Assembly: GCA_902795265.1 (NCBI GenBank)
Contig: CADBKM010000003.1
Coordinates: 62,001-126,000, forward strand
Reading direction: 5' to 3'
DNA length: 64,000 nucleotides
Source of the DNA: an uncultured Eubacteriales bacterium
GTDB lineage: Bacteria > Bacillota > Clostridia > Peptostreptococcales > Anaerovoracaceae
The translations under genes were made by a program, and so were the position numbers. Positions 51,816-60,121 of the stretch are shown here, one piece after another. The number at the start of each line of letters is the position of its first letter. Position 1 is the stretch's first letter. The notes under the pieces were generated by a model. The model saw nothing but the letters and a program-made list of their open reading frames with translations, was not told the DNA's origin and ran no database searches.

Positions 51816-51862
51816 AAACAGGTTTTATGTTGTGGTTAGTTTAACAAATAAAACCTGTTTTG
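51816..51862 (-). terminator. Long inverted repeat: LysR terminator or operon operator
   Basis: AAAACAGGTTTTAT (51816-51829) and ATAAAACCTGTTTT (51849-51862) are a perfect 14-base inverted repeat with a 19-base spacer. On the - strand TTTTTATTATT follows the second arm, which fits a terminator for the LysR gene. The location, just before the membrane-protein gene, also fits an operator. Confidence 0.6.
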
Positions 51863-51886
51863 TATAATTGTAAATACGTTGAGCGG

Positions 51887-51910
51887 TTTATAACCATTTG
51901 GTTATAAACT
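51887..51910 (-). repeat. Perfect 10-base inverted repeat after the LysR gene
   Basis: GTTTATAACC (51887-51896) and GGTTATAAAC (51901-51910) flank ATTT, 7 bases past the LysR stop. There is no T run. Its symmetry and place fit a regulator-binding site for the operon or an mRNA-end hairpin. Confidence 0.5.
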
Positions 51911-51917
51911 TGAAATT

Positions 51918-52841
51918 TCAACGTTTCGCTCTTGTTGCGCTGTTTGATTCTGGCAATTTATAAATAATATCTTTCAAAATCTCTTCCATTGCCAGCACGT
52001 TATCATTATCTCTTGTTCTGAGTCTTGCTACAGAAATCGTATCGATCGCGTTAAACGGGATCCACCTGAGGTCATCCGCGTCCTTCGCCCAAACCCATTC
52101 GTCCGCTATCATCACGCCCATATTGTTTCTTACGCAAGTTATGGTAGATTCGTGGTTTTTAACGAACCTGAGTTTAGGAACAAAACCATATGGTCTCGTA
52201 TAATTAGATATAGCATCAATTATCATCTTGTCGACTATCTCCCATGGCGCAATGAAGAGGTCGCCGCTGAAATCTTTAAGGCTCAGCTCTTCTGCAGGCC
52301 TTTGAGCCAGAGGATGTCTTGATGAATATATAAGAACTTTCCTGAGCTGAGCTACATCGCTGCACTCGAACTCACTGTACATGCGGACACTGTTCTGCAT
52401 GGTGACAACCAGATCAAGCGTATCTGTGAGCAGCCCGGATGCAAGTTCTTTTACTCCGCAGCAGTTGATAACCACTTCAGAGTCCGGAAACATCGCATTA
52501 TAGCGCTCCATCATCGGAGGGATTATATTGAAAAGATCCCAGCCTTCAAGAAAGCCGACACGTATCAGGTTTTTGTCACGCCCTTCTATCTGTGACGCCA
52601 GCAACTTAGTATTTATAAGTTCGGCTTTATACTTGCTGAAAAGATCGAAATACAACTTTCCGGTTTCTGTAAGTTCGGTTTTTTGATTATTTCGCGTAAA
52701 CAGACGGGTACCGAGCTCTTTCTCGAGCTGTGAGATCTGCCTGGATATGGCAGGCTGTGATACAAACAGCTCTTCAGATGTCTTTGTAAAGCTTAAATTC
52801 GTCGCTACAGCCATGAAATAGTCTATCTGAAGGTCATTCAT
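51918..52841 (-). CDS. LysR-family transcriptional regulator
   Basis: 307 residues: HTH domain MNDLQIDYFMAVATNLSFTK with QPAISRQISQLEKELGTRLF, then an effector domain with VGFLEGWDLFNIIPPMMERY and a late VRNNMGVMIADEWVW. It lies directly upstream of, and in the same direction as, the four-gene flavoprotein operon and probably controls it. Its start overlaps the end of ruvX by 8 bases, so it could also receive transcription from the alaS-ruvX unit. Confidence 0.88.
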   Translation of the reverse strand: MNDLQIDYFMAVATNLSFTKTSEELFVSQPAISRQISQLEKELGTRLFTRNNQKTELTETGKLYFDLFSKYKAELINTKLLASQIEGRDKNLIRVGFLEGWDLFNIIPPMMERYNAMFPDSEVVINCCGVKELASGLLTDTLDLVVTMQNSVRMYSEFECSDVAQLRKVLIYSSRHPLAQRPAEELSLKDFSGDLFIAPWEIVDKMIIDAISNYTRPYGFVPKLRFVKNHESTITCVRNNMGVMIADEWVWAKDADDLRWIPFNAIDTISVARLRTRDNDNVLAMEEILKDIIYKLPESNSATRAKR

Positions 52842-53286
52842 CGCTTAGCTCCTTTCGCGGCATTCTGTCAAGATATCGCTGCAGTATGATGATCGCGGCC
52901 TGGCGGTCGATTATCTTTTTTCGGTCTTCCCTGCGCATGTTGGCATCAATCAGGACTTCTTCCGCTTCTACGGTCGAGTAACGTTCATCCTGCCACTCGA
53001 TCTTTACCTTTGACAGAGGGCCTGAGCTTCTGAGCTTATTCTCAAGCATGGTCCTGAAGTCTCTTACCTTTTGTGTCTGGACAGAATCGTCGCCATCAAG
53101 ACTCAGCGGCAGTCCTATCACCACCGTTTCGCAGCCATATTCGCGTATATAATCGATGACCTTACCGGTATCTTTACGTATACCTACTCTTTCGATAGTC
53201 GTAACACCGGTCGCGATAACGCCAAGAGGGTCGCTTACCGCGACCCCCACTGTTTTTGTGCCTACATCAAGCCCGAGTATTCTCAT
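52834..53286 (-). CDS. ruvX: Holliday junction resolvase-like RuvX/YqgF
   Basis: 150-residue RNase H-fold protein: MRILGLDVGTKTVGVAVSDP, ETVVIGLPLSLDGDDSVQT, VKIEWQDERYSTVEAEEVL and KKIIDRQAAIIILQRYLD with the acidic catalytic set. The family is linked with 16S rRNA 5'-end maturation and proposed Holliday-junction resolution. It follows ireB by a one-base overlap in the standard alaS-ireB-ruvX order. Confidence 0.92.
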   Translation of the reverse strand: MRILGLDVGTKTVGVAVSDPLGVIATGVTTIERVGIRKDTGKVIDYIREYGCETVVIGLPLSLDGDDSVQTQKVRDFRTMLENKLRSSGPLSKVKIEWQDERYSTVEAEEVLIDANMRREDRKKIIDRQAAIIILQRYLDRMPRKELSDE

Positions 53287-53540
53287 TACTTCTTGTTAAG
53301 ATCAAGATAGTTGATGAGGATCTCTTCGAGAAGCTCATCTCTGTCCATCTTGAGAATGAGATTTCTGGCATTGTTATGGCTTGTGATATATGAAGGATCT
53401 CCGGAAGTGAGATATCCTACGATCTGATCAATGGCATTGTAGCCACGGTCAGTAAGCGCAGAATAGATCTCTACAAGAGCTTCTTTTTTATTAAGCTGAC
53501 TGTCCTTGAACCCTTCGAACATAATAGTATTCTTGCTCAT
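53286..53540 (-). CDS. ireB: IreB family protein (YrzL-like)
   Basis: 84 residues of the IreB/UPF0297 family: TIMFEGFKDSQLNKKEALVE, DQIVGYLTSGDPSYITSHNN, ARNLILKMDRDELLEEIL. In Enterococcus, IreB is a substrate of the Ser/Thr kinase IreK and affects cephalosporin resistance. It sits between alaS and ruvX as in most Firmicutes. Confidence 0.92.
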   Translation of the reverse strand: MSKNTIMFEGFKDSQLNKKEALVEIYSALTDRGYNAIDQIVGYLTSGDPSYITSHNNARNLILKMDRDELLEEILINYLDLNKK

Positions 53541-53558
53541 TGTGTCCCTCCTTAGATG

Positions 53559-56174
53559 TTAGCCTGCTATGAGTTCCTCGGCTTTCGCAAACGCTGCATC
53601 TACCTTTGATGGATCTTTAGCGCCGGCCTGAGCCATATTGGCCTTTCCGCCGCCACCGCCTCCTGCAGCTTTGGCAATGTCTTTGATAAGCTTGCCGGCA
53701 TGCCAGCCCTTACCAATAAGATCCTCACTGACTGAAACGATAAACGTGACTTTTCCGTCGTTGACAGCAGCCAATACCATGATCACGTTATCTGCCTTTT
53801 CCTTAACGGCATCTGAAATGCTTCTGAGCTGATCGATATCTGTATCTTCGAACTTCATTGCAATCAGTCTGACGCCGTTGATTTCCTTTGCTGATGCAAT
53901 TATATCATCAACCGAGCTGCTAATCTTATCTGATTTGATAGATTTGATGGTAGATTCAAGGTTTTTGATATCTGCCATTACCTGTGCAGCCTTTCTTGTC
54001 AGATCGGATTCGCTCGACTTGAGTGCTGCAGCGACATTGCTGATAGTAGCCTGCTTGCTTTCGAGGTAGCTGATAACCTTTGAACCTGTAATGGCTTCGA
54101 TACGTCTGACACCGGCTGCGATTCCGCTTTCACTGATGATCTTGAATCCGCCGACCTTACCGGTATTGTCGATATGAGTACCGCCACAGAATTCGATGCT
54201 GTAGTCACCCATGCTGACAACTCTTACGATATCGCCGTATTTTTCACCGAAGATAGCCATAGCGCCGAGCTTCTTGGCTTCCTCGATAGGCATTTCTTCC
54301 ATCTTGATAGGCAGATACTCGTCGACCTTTTCGTTGACGATATCCTCAACCTTGCGGATTTCTTCTGCAGTCATAGGCTGGAAGTGGTTGAAGTCGAATC
54401 TCAGATAGTTGTCATCAACATATGAACCGGCCTGCATAACATGGTCGCCCAGAACGTCTCTGAGAGCCTGCTGCATAAGGTGTGTTGCCGAGTGGCCTCT
54501 TGCGATCTGATGTCTTCTGATGCTGTCGATCTCGAGGCTGACTTCATCGCCTGCCTTGATACCCATTGCAAGACCAGTGTCCTGCGGATCGATTACATGG
54601 AGATAAATGCCGTTTTCCTTGACAACATCAACGACTCTGAGCTCATCGCTTCCGTGCTTTACAACACCTGTGTCATACACCTGTCCACCGCTTGTAGCAT
54701 AGAACGGTGTCGACTCAAATATGATGAACTTGCGGTTTTCATCAAAGTTACCGACATACAGAACCTTCGAATCAGCCTTTTCTTCTGTATATCCGAGGAA
54801 TACCGTCGGTTCGAAATGACTGTATTCAGAAGCATCTCTCCAGGCATCGCCTTCAGTATCTCTCTGATTGGCTCTGGCAAGTTCTTTCTGAGCCTTCATG
54901 TGCTCATTGAATCCGTCGACATCTACACCCTTGCCCTTTTCTTCAAGGATCTCCTGTGTAACTTCGAGAGGGAATCCGTATGTATCGTAGAGCTTGAAAA
55001 CAAGATCTCCGGCCAGTACGGTTTCGCCCTTTGCATCCATGTCTGCCATGTATCCGTCAAGGATCTCAACGCCTCTGTCGAGAGTCTTGGCAAAGTTGTC
55101 CTCTTCGATCTTGATGATTTTCATGATGTAATCATGCTTTTCAACAAGCTCTGGATAAGCTTCACCTGACGTCTTGACAACGCTTTCAGCAAGTTCAACA
55201 AGAGGATTTGCCTGTGTGATGCCGAGGAGCTTGCAGTGTCTTGCAGCTCTTCTGATGATCCTCTTCAGGATGTAGCCTCTGCCCTCATTGCTTGGCAGAA
55301 TTCCGTCAGCGATCATGAATGTCATGGATCTGAGATGGTCAGTTACGATCCTGACGCTGACATCTACACTGTGATTGCCTGCCTGGTATTCAACGCCGGC
55401 CATTTCAGTGATCGCATCTCTAATGAACTTTACGGTATCTACATCGAAAATCGAGTCAACGCCCTGCAGGATGCAGGCAAGTCTTTCGAGACCCATTCCG
55501 GTATCGATGTTAGGATGAGCAAGTCTAGGATATGATCCGTCCTCCTGCCTGTCGAACTGTGTAAATACGTGATTCCAGAACTCGAGATATCTGTCGCAGT
55601 CGCAGCCCGGCTTGCAGTCAGGCTTGCCGCATCCCCATTCCGGTCCTCTGTCGTAATAGATTTCGGAGCACGGTCCGCATGGACCGAGACCGATTTCCCA
55701 GAAGTTATCATCTTTTCCGAGACGTACGATTCTTTCTTCAGGCATTCCGATGATATCACGCCAGATTTCAAAGGCTTCATCGTCATCTTCATAGATCGTA
55801 GCCCAGAGCTTATCTTTAGGCATCTCGAGCCACTCGGTACAGAACTCCCAGCCCCACTGAAGCGACTCTTTCTTGAAATAATCGCCGAAGCTGAAGTTGC
55901 CGAGCATCTCAAAGAATGTACCGTGACGTGCTGTCTTTCCGACATTTTCAATGTCGTTTGTTCTGATGCACTTCTGGCAGGTCGTCATCCTCTTTTTTGG
56001 AGGTGTCTCAACACCGGCAAAGTATGGCTTAAGCGGAGCCATACCGGAGTTGATTATAAGCAGGCTTTTATCATTGCGAGGGATAAGTGAAGCCGAGCCA
56101 CCTGCATAGTGGTCTTTGCTCACAAAGAAATCCCTGAACATATCTCTTATTTCATTTACTCCGAGGTTTTTCAT
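53559..56174 (-). CDS. alaS: Alanyl-tRNA synthetase
   Basis: 871-residue class II synthetase. Class II core with MTTCQKCIRTNDIENVGKTA and GMGLERLACILQG, editing domain with HSATHLMQQALRDVLG and the zinc-binding CGGTHIDNTGKVGGF, and a C-Ala domain with the glycine run in AAGGGGGGKANMAQAG. I start at the ATG at 56174 with AGGAGAAGG upstream; the frame to 56318 extends into the spacer behind the DUF896 gene and is not family-like. Cys cluster CGKPDCKPGCDCDRY lies near residue 180. Confidence 0.96.
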   Translation of the reverse strand: MKNLGVNEIRDMFRDFFVSKDHYAGGSASLIPRNDKSLLIINSGMAPLKPYFAGVETPPKKRMTTCQKCIRTNDIENVGKTARHGTFFEMLGNFSFGDYFKKESLQWGWEFCTEWLEMPKDKLWATIYEDDDEAFEIWRDIIGMPEERIVRLGKDDNFWEIGLGPCGPCSEIYYDRGPEWGCGKPDCKPGCDCDRYLEFWNHVFTQFDRQEDGSYPRLAHPNIDTGMGLERLACILQGVDSIFDVDTVKFIRDAITEMAGVEYQAGNHSVDVSVRIVTDHLRSMTFMIADGILPSNEGRGYILKRIIRRAARHCKLLGITQANPLVELAESVVKTSGEAYPELVEKHDYIMKIIKIEEDNFAKTLDRGVEILDGYMADMDAKGETVLAGDLVFKLYDTYGFPLEVTQEILEEKGKGVDVDGFNEHMKAQKELARANQRDTEGDAWRDASEYSHFEPTVFLGYTEEKADSKVLYVGNFDENRKFIIFESTPFYATSGGQVYDTGVVKHGSDELRVVDVVKENGIYLHVIDPQDTGLAMGIKAGDEVSLEIDSIRRHQIARGHSATHLMQQALRDVLGDHVMQAGSYVDDNYLRFDFNHFQPMTAEEIRKVEDIVNEKVDEYLPIKMEEMPIEEAKKLGAMAIFGEKYGDIVRVVSMGDYSIEFCGGTHIDNTGKVGGFKIISESGIAAGVRRIEAITGSKVISYLESKQATISNVAAALKSSESDLTRKAAQVMADIKNLESTIKSIKSDKISSSVDDIIASAKEINGVRLIAMKFEDTDIDQLRSISDAVKEKADNVIMVLAAVNDGKVTFIVSVSEDLIGKGWHAGKLIKDIAKAAGGGGGGKANMAQAGAKDPSKVDAAFAKAEELIAG

Positions 56175-56217
56175 ATCCTTCTCCTTGTCCGCAAAATTTC
56201 CATTTATTATATCATTT

Positions 56218-56427
56218 TCAGCTGAGAAATTCACTAGTTGTTTCTGCTGTTTCAACTGTTTCCTCAACAAATTCAATGGATTCAAGCGATGCACGTACAT
56301 CCGCTCTGATTTCGGCAAGGAATTCCTGTCTGAGAAGCCTCTGCTCTTCCTTTTCAGTATCTGTCAGGCCCTCTGCTTTAGACTTGTGCGCAAGTTCGTT
56401 GATCCTGTCAAGTTTAGCTTTTTCCAT
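56218..56427 (-). CDS. DUF896/YnzC family small protein
   Basis: 69 residues (72 if the upstream ATG at 56436 is used) of the DUF896 family: MEKAKLDRINELAHKSKAEG, LTDTEKEEQRLLRQEFL, IRADVRASLESI, with a short acidic tail. In Bacillus YnzC is small and helical, encoded beside SOS genes; its function is not settled. AAAGG lies 10 bases before the 56427 start. Confidence 0.8.
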   Translation of the reverse strand: MEKAKLDRINELAHKSKAEGLTDTEKEEQRLLRQEFLAEIRADVRASLESIEFVEETVETAETTSEFLS

Positions 56428-56492
56428 ATGATTCATGCCTTTCTGTCAGTTTTTCAATACAGAATTTATGCTAACAGAAAATGCATGGTGTT

Positions 56493-57032
56493 TCAATGAT
56501 ACATCTCTTCGAAAAGCCTGCTTTCGATTTCCTGAACAGCTCGGAGCAGAAACTTCTTAGTTGTAGGTTTCTCATCGAAGCTGTTCATAAGACAGTCTCT
56601 GTCAGGGTACTTCGTCTTTACGGTGTCGTACGCATTGCTGATCGCGTTTCTGATGCAGTGTTCAACCTTGGAAACATTCATGTTTTCGTATTTTTTTGCT
56701 ATATACGGATAAACATCTTTCGTCAGACAGATGTCAAGACTTTCATAATCAGCAACGATACACAGAGAGTCTCTGATGAAAGAAAATCCATGGTACTTTA
56801 CACTAAAGCAGTTTTCATCCAGAAAAAAATTGATATCTTTTATCAGTTCCATATTGCTTCTGTAAAAATCTCTGTCTCTTTTCAATTCAGGATTAAATGC
56901 GAAAAAAATATTGCCCTTAACTAAATCCCGGCCGTAAGGAATACTGCCGTTTCTTATATAACTGTTGAATTCGTTAAGTTCTTTTACAAGTTCTTCCATT
57001 AATTTAGTTTCTGTTGGATCGACGTAAATCAT
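56493..57032 (-). CDS. Spo0A C-terminal-domain-like DNA-binding protein without receiver domain
   Basis: 179 residues from the ATG at 57032 (AAAGGAG upstream; the start at 57077 would overlap comEA). The region at about residues 103-150, LTKDVYPYIAKKYENMNVSK followed by VEHCIRNAISNAY, matches the Spo0A C-terminal DNA-binding domain, including the YPxIAKKY and VERAIRHAI-like recognition helix. The N-terminal 100 residues do not look like a CheY receiver: there is no acidic pocket or phospho-acceptor pattern. It may be a diverged regulator that binds 0A-box-like sites. It lies behind comEA on the - strand. Confidence 0.6.
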   Translation of the reverse strand: MIYVDPTETKLMEELVKELNEFNSYIRNGSIPYGRDLVKGNIFFAFNPELKRDRDFYRSNMELIKDINFFLDENCFSVKYHGFSFIRDSLCIVADYESLDICLTKDVYPYIAKKYENMNVSKVEHCIRNAISNAYDTVKTKYPDRDCLMNSFDEKPTTKKFLLRAVQEIESRLFEEMYH

Positions 57033-57045
57033 ACTCAACTCCTTT

Positions 57046-57690
57046 TCAAACCGTGATCTGATCTTTGATTTTTTCATATGTTTTACTGCCTATACCCTCA
57101 ACTGACATAATGTCTTCAATGCTTTTGAAAGGATTCGCAGATCTGAACTCGATGATCCTCCCGGCCATAGCATCTCCGATTCCATTAAGCGTTTTAAGTT
57201 CGTCAGCGGAAGCTGTGTTGATATTTATAAGACCGGTTCCGGCATTTGATGATGCTGCCGGAGATGCCGATGATGTGCCTTCTGTATTACCACTTCCTTT
57301 CTCGGGTATTATTATCTTCTGTCCGTCTTCGACAAAAGAGGCCCTGTTGACACTGTCGGTATCTGCATCTTCAGTCAGTCCGCCCGCCATCTCTATCACC
57401 TCATACAGACGTGTGCCCGGCGCTGCCTGATATACTCCCGGTTCTTCTACTGCTCCCCCGATGTCCACAAAAAGAATCTGTGTCACCGCTTCACTTTCAT
57501 CGCTGCTTTCAAGTTCCTCCGCAGGATCTGCCGATTCAATCGTCACATCAGACTTTTCTGCGTTATAAACTCTCATAAAAACAGCAAGAAGCAATATGAG
57601 TGCTACAGTAAGGAGTTTTACGAGTGTCCGTTTGTCTCTTACAAGTCCATTCAGAGCATCTTTAATTTTTATGACAACATTATCCGCCAT
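57046..57690 (-). CDS. comEA: Competence protein ComEA (SLBB plus helix-hairpin-helix)
   Basis: 214 residues: a membrane anchor (LVKLLTVALILLLAVFM) near residues 23-40, an SLBB domain (VDIGGAVEEPGVYQAAPGT, EVIEMAGGLTEDADTDSVN), a Ser/Gly/Ala linker, and a C-terminal (HhH)2 DNA-binding domain (LININTASADELKTLNGIG, IEDIMSVEGIGSKTYEKI). ComEA binds DNA outside the membrane during transformation. No comEB or comEC is adjacent, so competence cannot be inferred from this gene alone. Confidence 0.9.
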   Translation of the reverse strand: MADNVVIKIKDALNGLVRDKRTLVKLLTVALILLLAVFMRVYNAEKSDVTIESADPAEELESSDESEAVTQILFVDIGGAVEEPGVYQAAPGTRLYEVIEMAGGLTEDADTDSVNRASFVEDGQKIIIPEKGSGNTEGTSSASPAASSNAGTGLININTASADELKTLNGIGDAMAGRIIEFRSANPFKSIEDIMSVEGIGSKTYEKIKDQITV

Positions 57691-57894
57691 CAGTTATTCA
57701 CCTCTCTTGTCTAATGCTGTCAGTATAAGGATAGTCCCTTTTAGGGGCAAACATGCATAATGCTTAACAAATCGTATGAAAACAAACAGGATTTGCCCTT
57801 AAAGCAACAAAAAATGACCGGTTTTCCGGTCATTGTATTTTTGAGCATTTGTCTTTTGTCTTAAAAAGTGCAGAAAATGCTGGAAAAAGTTTTG
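57691..57894. other. Intergenic region between comEA and obgE
   Basis: 204 bases without a gene on either strand. It holds the obgE terminator at 57806-57834 and upstream of comEA a CTGACAGCATTAG-type AT-rich stretch on the - strand that could include its promoter; no clear -35/-10 pair was found. Confidence 0.5.
57806..57834 (-). terminator. Terminator of the rplU-rpmA-obgE operon
   Basis: AATGACCGG (57813-57821) and CCGGTCATT (57826-57834) form a perfect 9-pair stem with a four-base loop, followed on the - strand by TTTTTTGTTG. It could also work on the + strand, where GTATTTTT follows. It lies 60 bases past the obgE stop. Confidence 0.85.
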
Positions 57895-59178
57895 CTAGTC
57901 TTCTGTGTACTCGAACTCGAAGTCTTCGATCCTTACGGTATCTCCTTCTTTCAGTCCGAGCTCTTTAAGCAGAGTGATTCCGCCCTGTTTAACTATGTAG
58001 TTATATAGATATCTGATGGAGCCGCTGTCCGTGAAATTAGTTGAATTGAAGATCTTCATCAGCTGCTTTCCTTCAAGCACATATGATCCGTCTTCATCCT
58101 TATAAGCTGTGACGACTTTGTAGTCGGCCTCATTTTCGTCTGCCTCAAAGTCAAACATCACCATAGGCTCGCCTTCAGGTTCAACATAGTTCTCAACGCC
58201 CAGAAGAGCCGCGTTCATCAGCTCGTCGATTCCCTGCCTTGCAGCGGCACTTATCGGATAGACTTCGCGCCCCTCGGCAGCCATGAAATCCATGAACTCC
58301 TGATACTTCTCCTGATCGCTGACCAGATCGATCTTGTTTGCAGCAACTATCTGCGGTTTCTTCGCAAGCTGCGGATCGAACTGCTCAAGCTCCGCATTTA
58401 TCTTTTTGTAGTCTTCGATAGGGTCTCTGCCCTCTGAGCCTGACACGTCGACCACATGGATAAGCACCTTTGTTCTCTCGATATGCTTGAGGAACTTGAA
58501 ACCGAGACCGGCACCCTGTGATGCGCCCTCGATGATGCCGGCGATATCAGCCATTACAAAGCTTGTATCGTGAAGGTACACAACTCCCAGGTTAGGATCT
58601 ATCGTAGTAAAGTGGTAGCCTGCGATTTTCGGCTTCGAATTGGTGCAGACTGAAAGAAGAGTGGATTTTCCAACATTTGGGAAACCGAGAAGGCCTACAT
58701 CTGCGATCAGCTTTAGCTCGAGTATTACCTCTCTTGACTTTGCAGGGCCGCCTGCTTCCGCGAAATTAGGCGCCTGCCTTATGCTGCTTTTATAGTGCAC
58801 ATTCCCTCTGCCGCCTCTTCCGCCTTTAGCTGCTACGACTGAGTCACCGTCTTTGATGAGATCTTTCATAAGGTGACCGGTTTCTTTATCGATGATCATG
58901 GTGCCTACCGGCACTTTAATATAAAGATCCTGGCCTTTCTTGCCGAAGCGTTTTCTCTTCATTCCGGGCTGGCCGTTCTCAGCCTGATATTTTCTCTTGT
59001 ACTTGAGATCCATCAAAGTACGGAGATTTTTATCAGCAACGAAAATAACGCTGCCGCCGTTTCCGCCGTCTCCTCCGTCCGGACCGCCGTCAGGCACATA
59101 AGGATCTCTGCGGAAAGTAACAGCACCATTGCCGCCTTTACCCGATATAATCGTTATTTCTGCTCTGTCAACAAACAT
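57895..59178 (-). CDS. obgE: GTPase ObgE/CgtA
   Basis: 427-residue GTPase needed for 50S assembly and growth control. It has the glycine-rich Obg domain (ISGKGGNGAVTFRRDPYVP, GGPDGGDGGNGGSVIF), G domain with GFPNVGKSTLLS, DIAGIIEGASQGAGLG and NKID, and a C-terminal OCT domain (LELGLKEGDTVRIEDFEFEY). I chose the ATG at 59178, where the family's MFVDRAEI begins; the frame upstream to 59214 is not conserved. It is the last gene of the L21-L27-Obg operon. Confidence 0.95.
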   Translation of the reverse strand: MFVDRAEITIISGKGGNGAVTFRRDPYVPDGGPDGGDGGNGGSVIFVADKNLRTLMDLKYKRKYQAENGQPGMKRKRFGKKGQDLYIKVPVGTMIIDKETGHLMKDLIKDGDSVVAAKGGRGGRGNVHYKSSIRQAPNFAEAGGPAKSREVILELKLIADVGLLGFPNVGKSTLLSVCTNSKPKIAGYHFTTIDPNLGVVYLHDTSFVMADIAGIIEGASQGAGLGFKFLKHIERTKVLIHVVDVSGSEGRDPIEDYKKINAELEQFDPQLAKKPQIVAANKIDLVSDQEKYQEFMDFMAAEGREVYPISAAARQGIDELMNAALLGVENYVEPEGEPMVMFDFEADENEADYKVVTAYKDEDGSYVLEGKQLMKIFNSTNFTDSGSIRYLYNYIVKQGGITLLKELGLKEGDTVRIEDFEFEYTED

Positions 59179-59232
59179 ATATCTCTGAATAAATAAAACT
59201 GGCTCCCACAACATGTGCAGGAGCCATAAGCC

Positions 59233-59466
59233 TTATGCTTCTTTGCTGTAAACGCTGATCTGCTTTCTCTTCTTGTCGTATCTCTCGAACTTAACTGTTC
59301 CGTCGATCTTAGCAAACAGAGTGTCATCTCCGAACTTTGTTCCTCTCTGTCTCATGAGGATGCTTCCTGCGCTTACATATTCACCGGCACCTACCTTGAG
59401 TCCAAGTCTTTTCGCCTCGGAGTCTCTGCCGTTCTTGGAACTTCCTACTCCTTTTTTACTTGACAT
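59233..59466 (-). CDS. rpmA: 50S ribosomal protein L27
   Basis: 77 residues: [20 protein letters not shown], then [15 protein letters not shown], the family core near the peptidyl-transferase centre. Many Firmicutes L27 proteins carry an N-terminal extension that the protease Prp removes; here the protein begins directly at the mature-like end. It follows rplU by 18 bases with no prp gene between them. Confidence 0.95.
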   Translation of the reverse strand: MSSKKGVGSSKNGRDSEAKRLGLKVGAGEYVSAGSILMRQRGTKFGDDTLFAKIDGTVKFERYDKKRKQISVYSKEA

Positions 59467-59484
59467 CTTGCTTCCTCCTCTAAA

Positions 59485-59967
59485 TTACTTAGCCTCGATA
59501 GCAGCGATGATGTCAGCCTTTGTAGCCTTAGCGTCTACTTCAACTCCCATCTCTTTTGCAACTGCCAGAAGCTCGTCTTTCTTCATCGAAGCACTGACCT
59601 TAACAGCCTTAGCTTCTTCCTTTGCAGGCTCTTCAGCCTTAGCGGCCTTCTTCTCTGCGGAAGCGCCGATTCCGGTTACCTTAACCAGTGTGTATGGCTG
59701 TCTGTGACCGTTTTTACGTCTGTAATCCTTCTTAGCCTTGTACTTGTAGATGATGACCTTATAAGCCTTGCCCTGCTCGAGAACCTCAGCCTCTACGCAG
59801 CAGCCTTCTACGAATGGTGTGCCGACAACAAGCTTGTCTCCGCCTACAGCTACGACTTCGTCAAATACGACCTTGTCGCCTACGTTAGCATCGAGTTTCT
59901 CTACTCTGAACTCGTCGCCCTGCTGTACTCTGTACTGCTTGCCACCTGTCTTGATGATAGCATACAT
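59485..59967 (-). CDS. rplU: 50S ribosomal protein L21 with C-terminal extension
   Basis: 160 residues. The first 103 are ordinary L21 ([40 protein letters not shown]). They are followed by an Ala/Lys/Glu-rich linker and a C-terminal [20 protein letters not shown] with [12 protein letters not shown], a helix-extension-helix (HeH/SAP-like) unit. Normal L21 is about 100-105 residues. The strong GGAGGAA site and biased codons fit a ribosomal gene. Confidence 0.95.
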   Translation of the reverse strand: MYAIIKTGGKQYRVQQGDEFRVEKLDANVGDKVVFDEVVAVGGDKLVVGTPFVEGCCVEAEVLEQGKAYKVIIYKYKAKKDYRRKNGHRQPYTLVKVTGIGASAEKKAAKAEEPAKEEAKAVKVSASMKKDELLAVAKEMGVEVDAKATKADIIAAIEAK

Positions 59968-60052
59968 AATATCAAATTCCTCCTTAAACCAGACTCGCCG
60001 GAGTTTGGGTGCTTACGCTTAAAAAACCCGCTCCGCGCGGTTAACCGCAGAA
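59968..60052 (-). promoter_or_regulatory. rplU leader, possible L21 autoregulatory element
   Basis: On the - strand the leader has GCGGTTAACCGC overlapping CCGCGCGGAGCGGGTTTTTT (60040-60021), an anti-structure and a terminator-like hairpin that exclude each other. It is then followed by ACTCCGGCGAGTCTGG before the ribosome binding site. Firmicutes have an L21 leader of about this size that controls the operon. The match to that family was not computed. Confidence 0.5.
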
Positions 60053-60121
60053 AATGATACTACATTGCGATTGCAAGGTCAAGAAGGAATTTTTAAAATT
60101 TCAATTAATTTTTAACAGATA

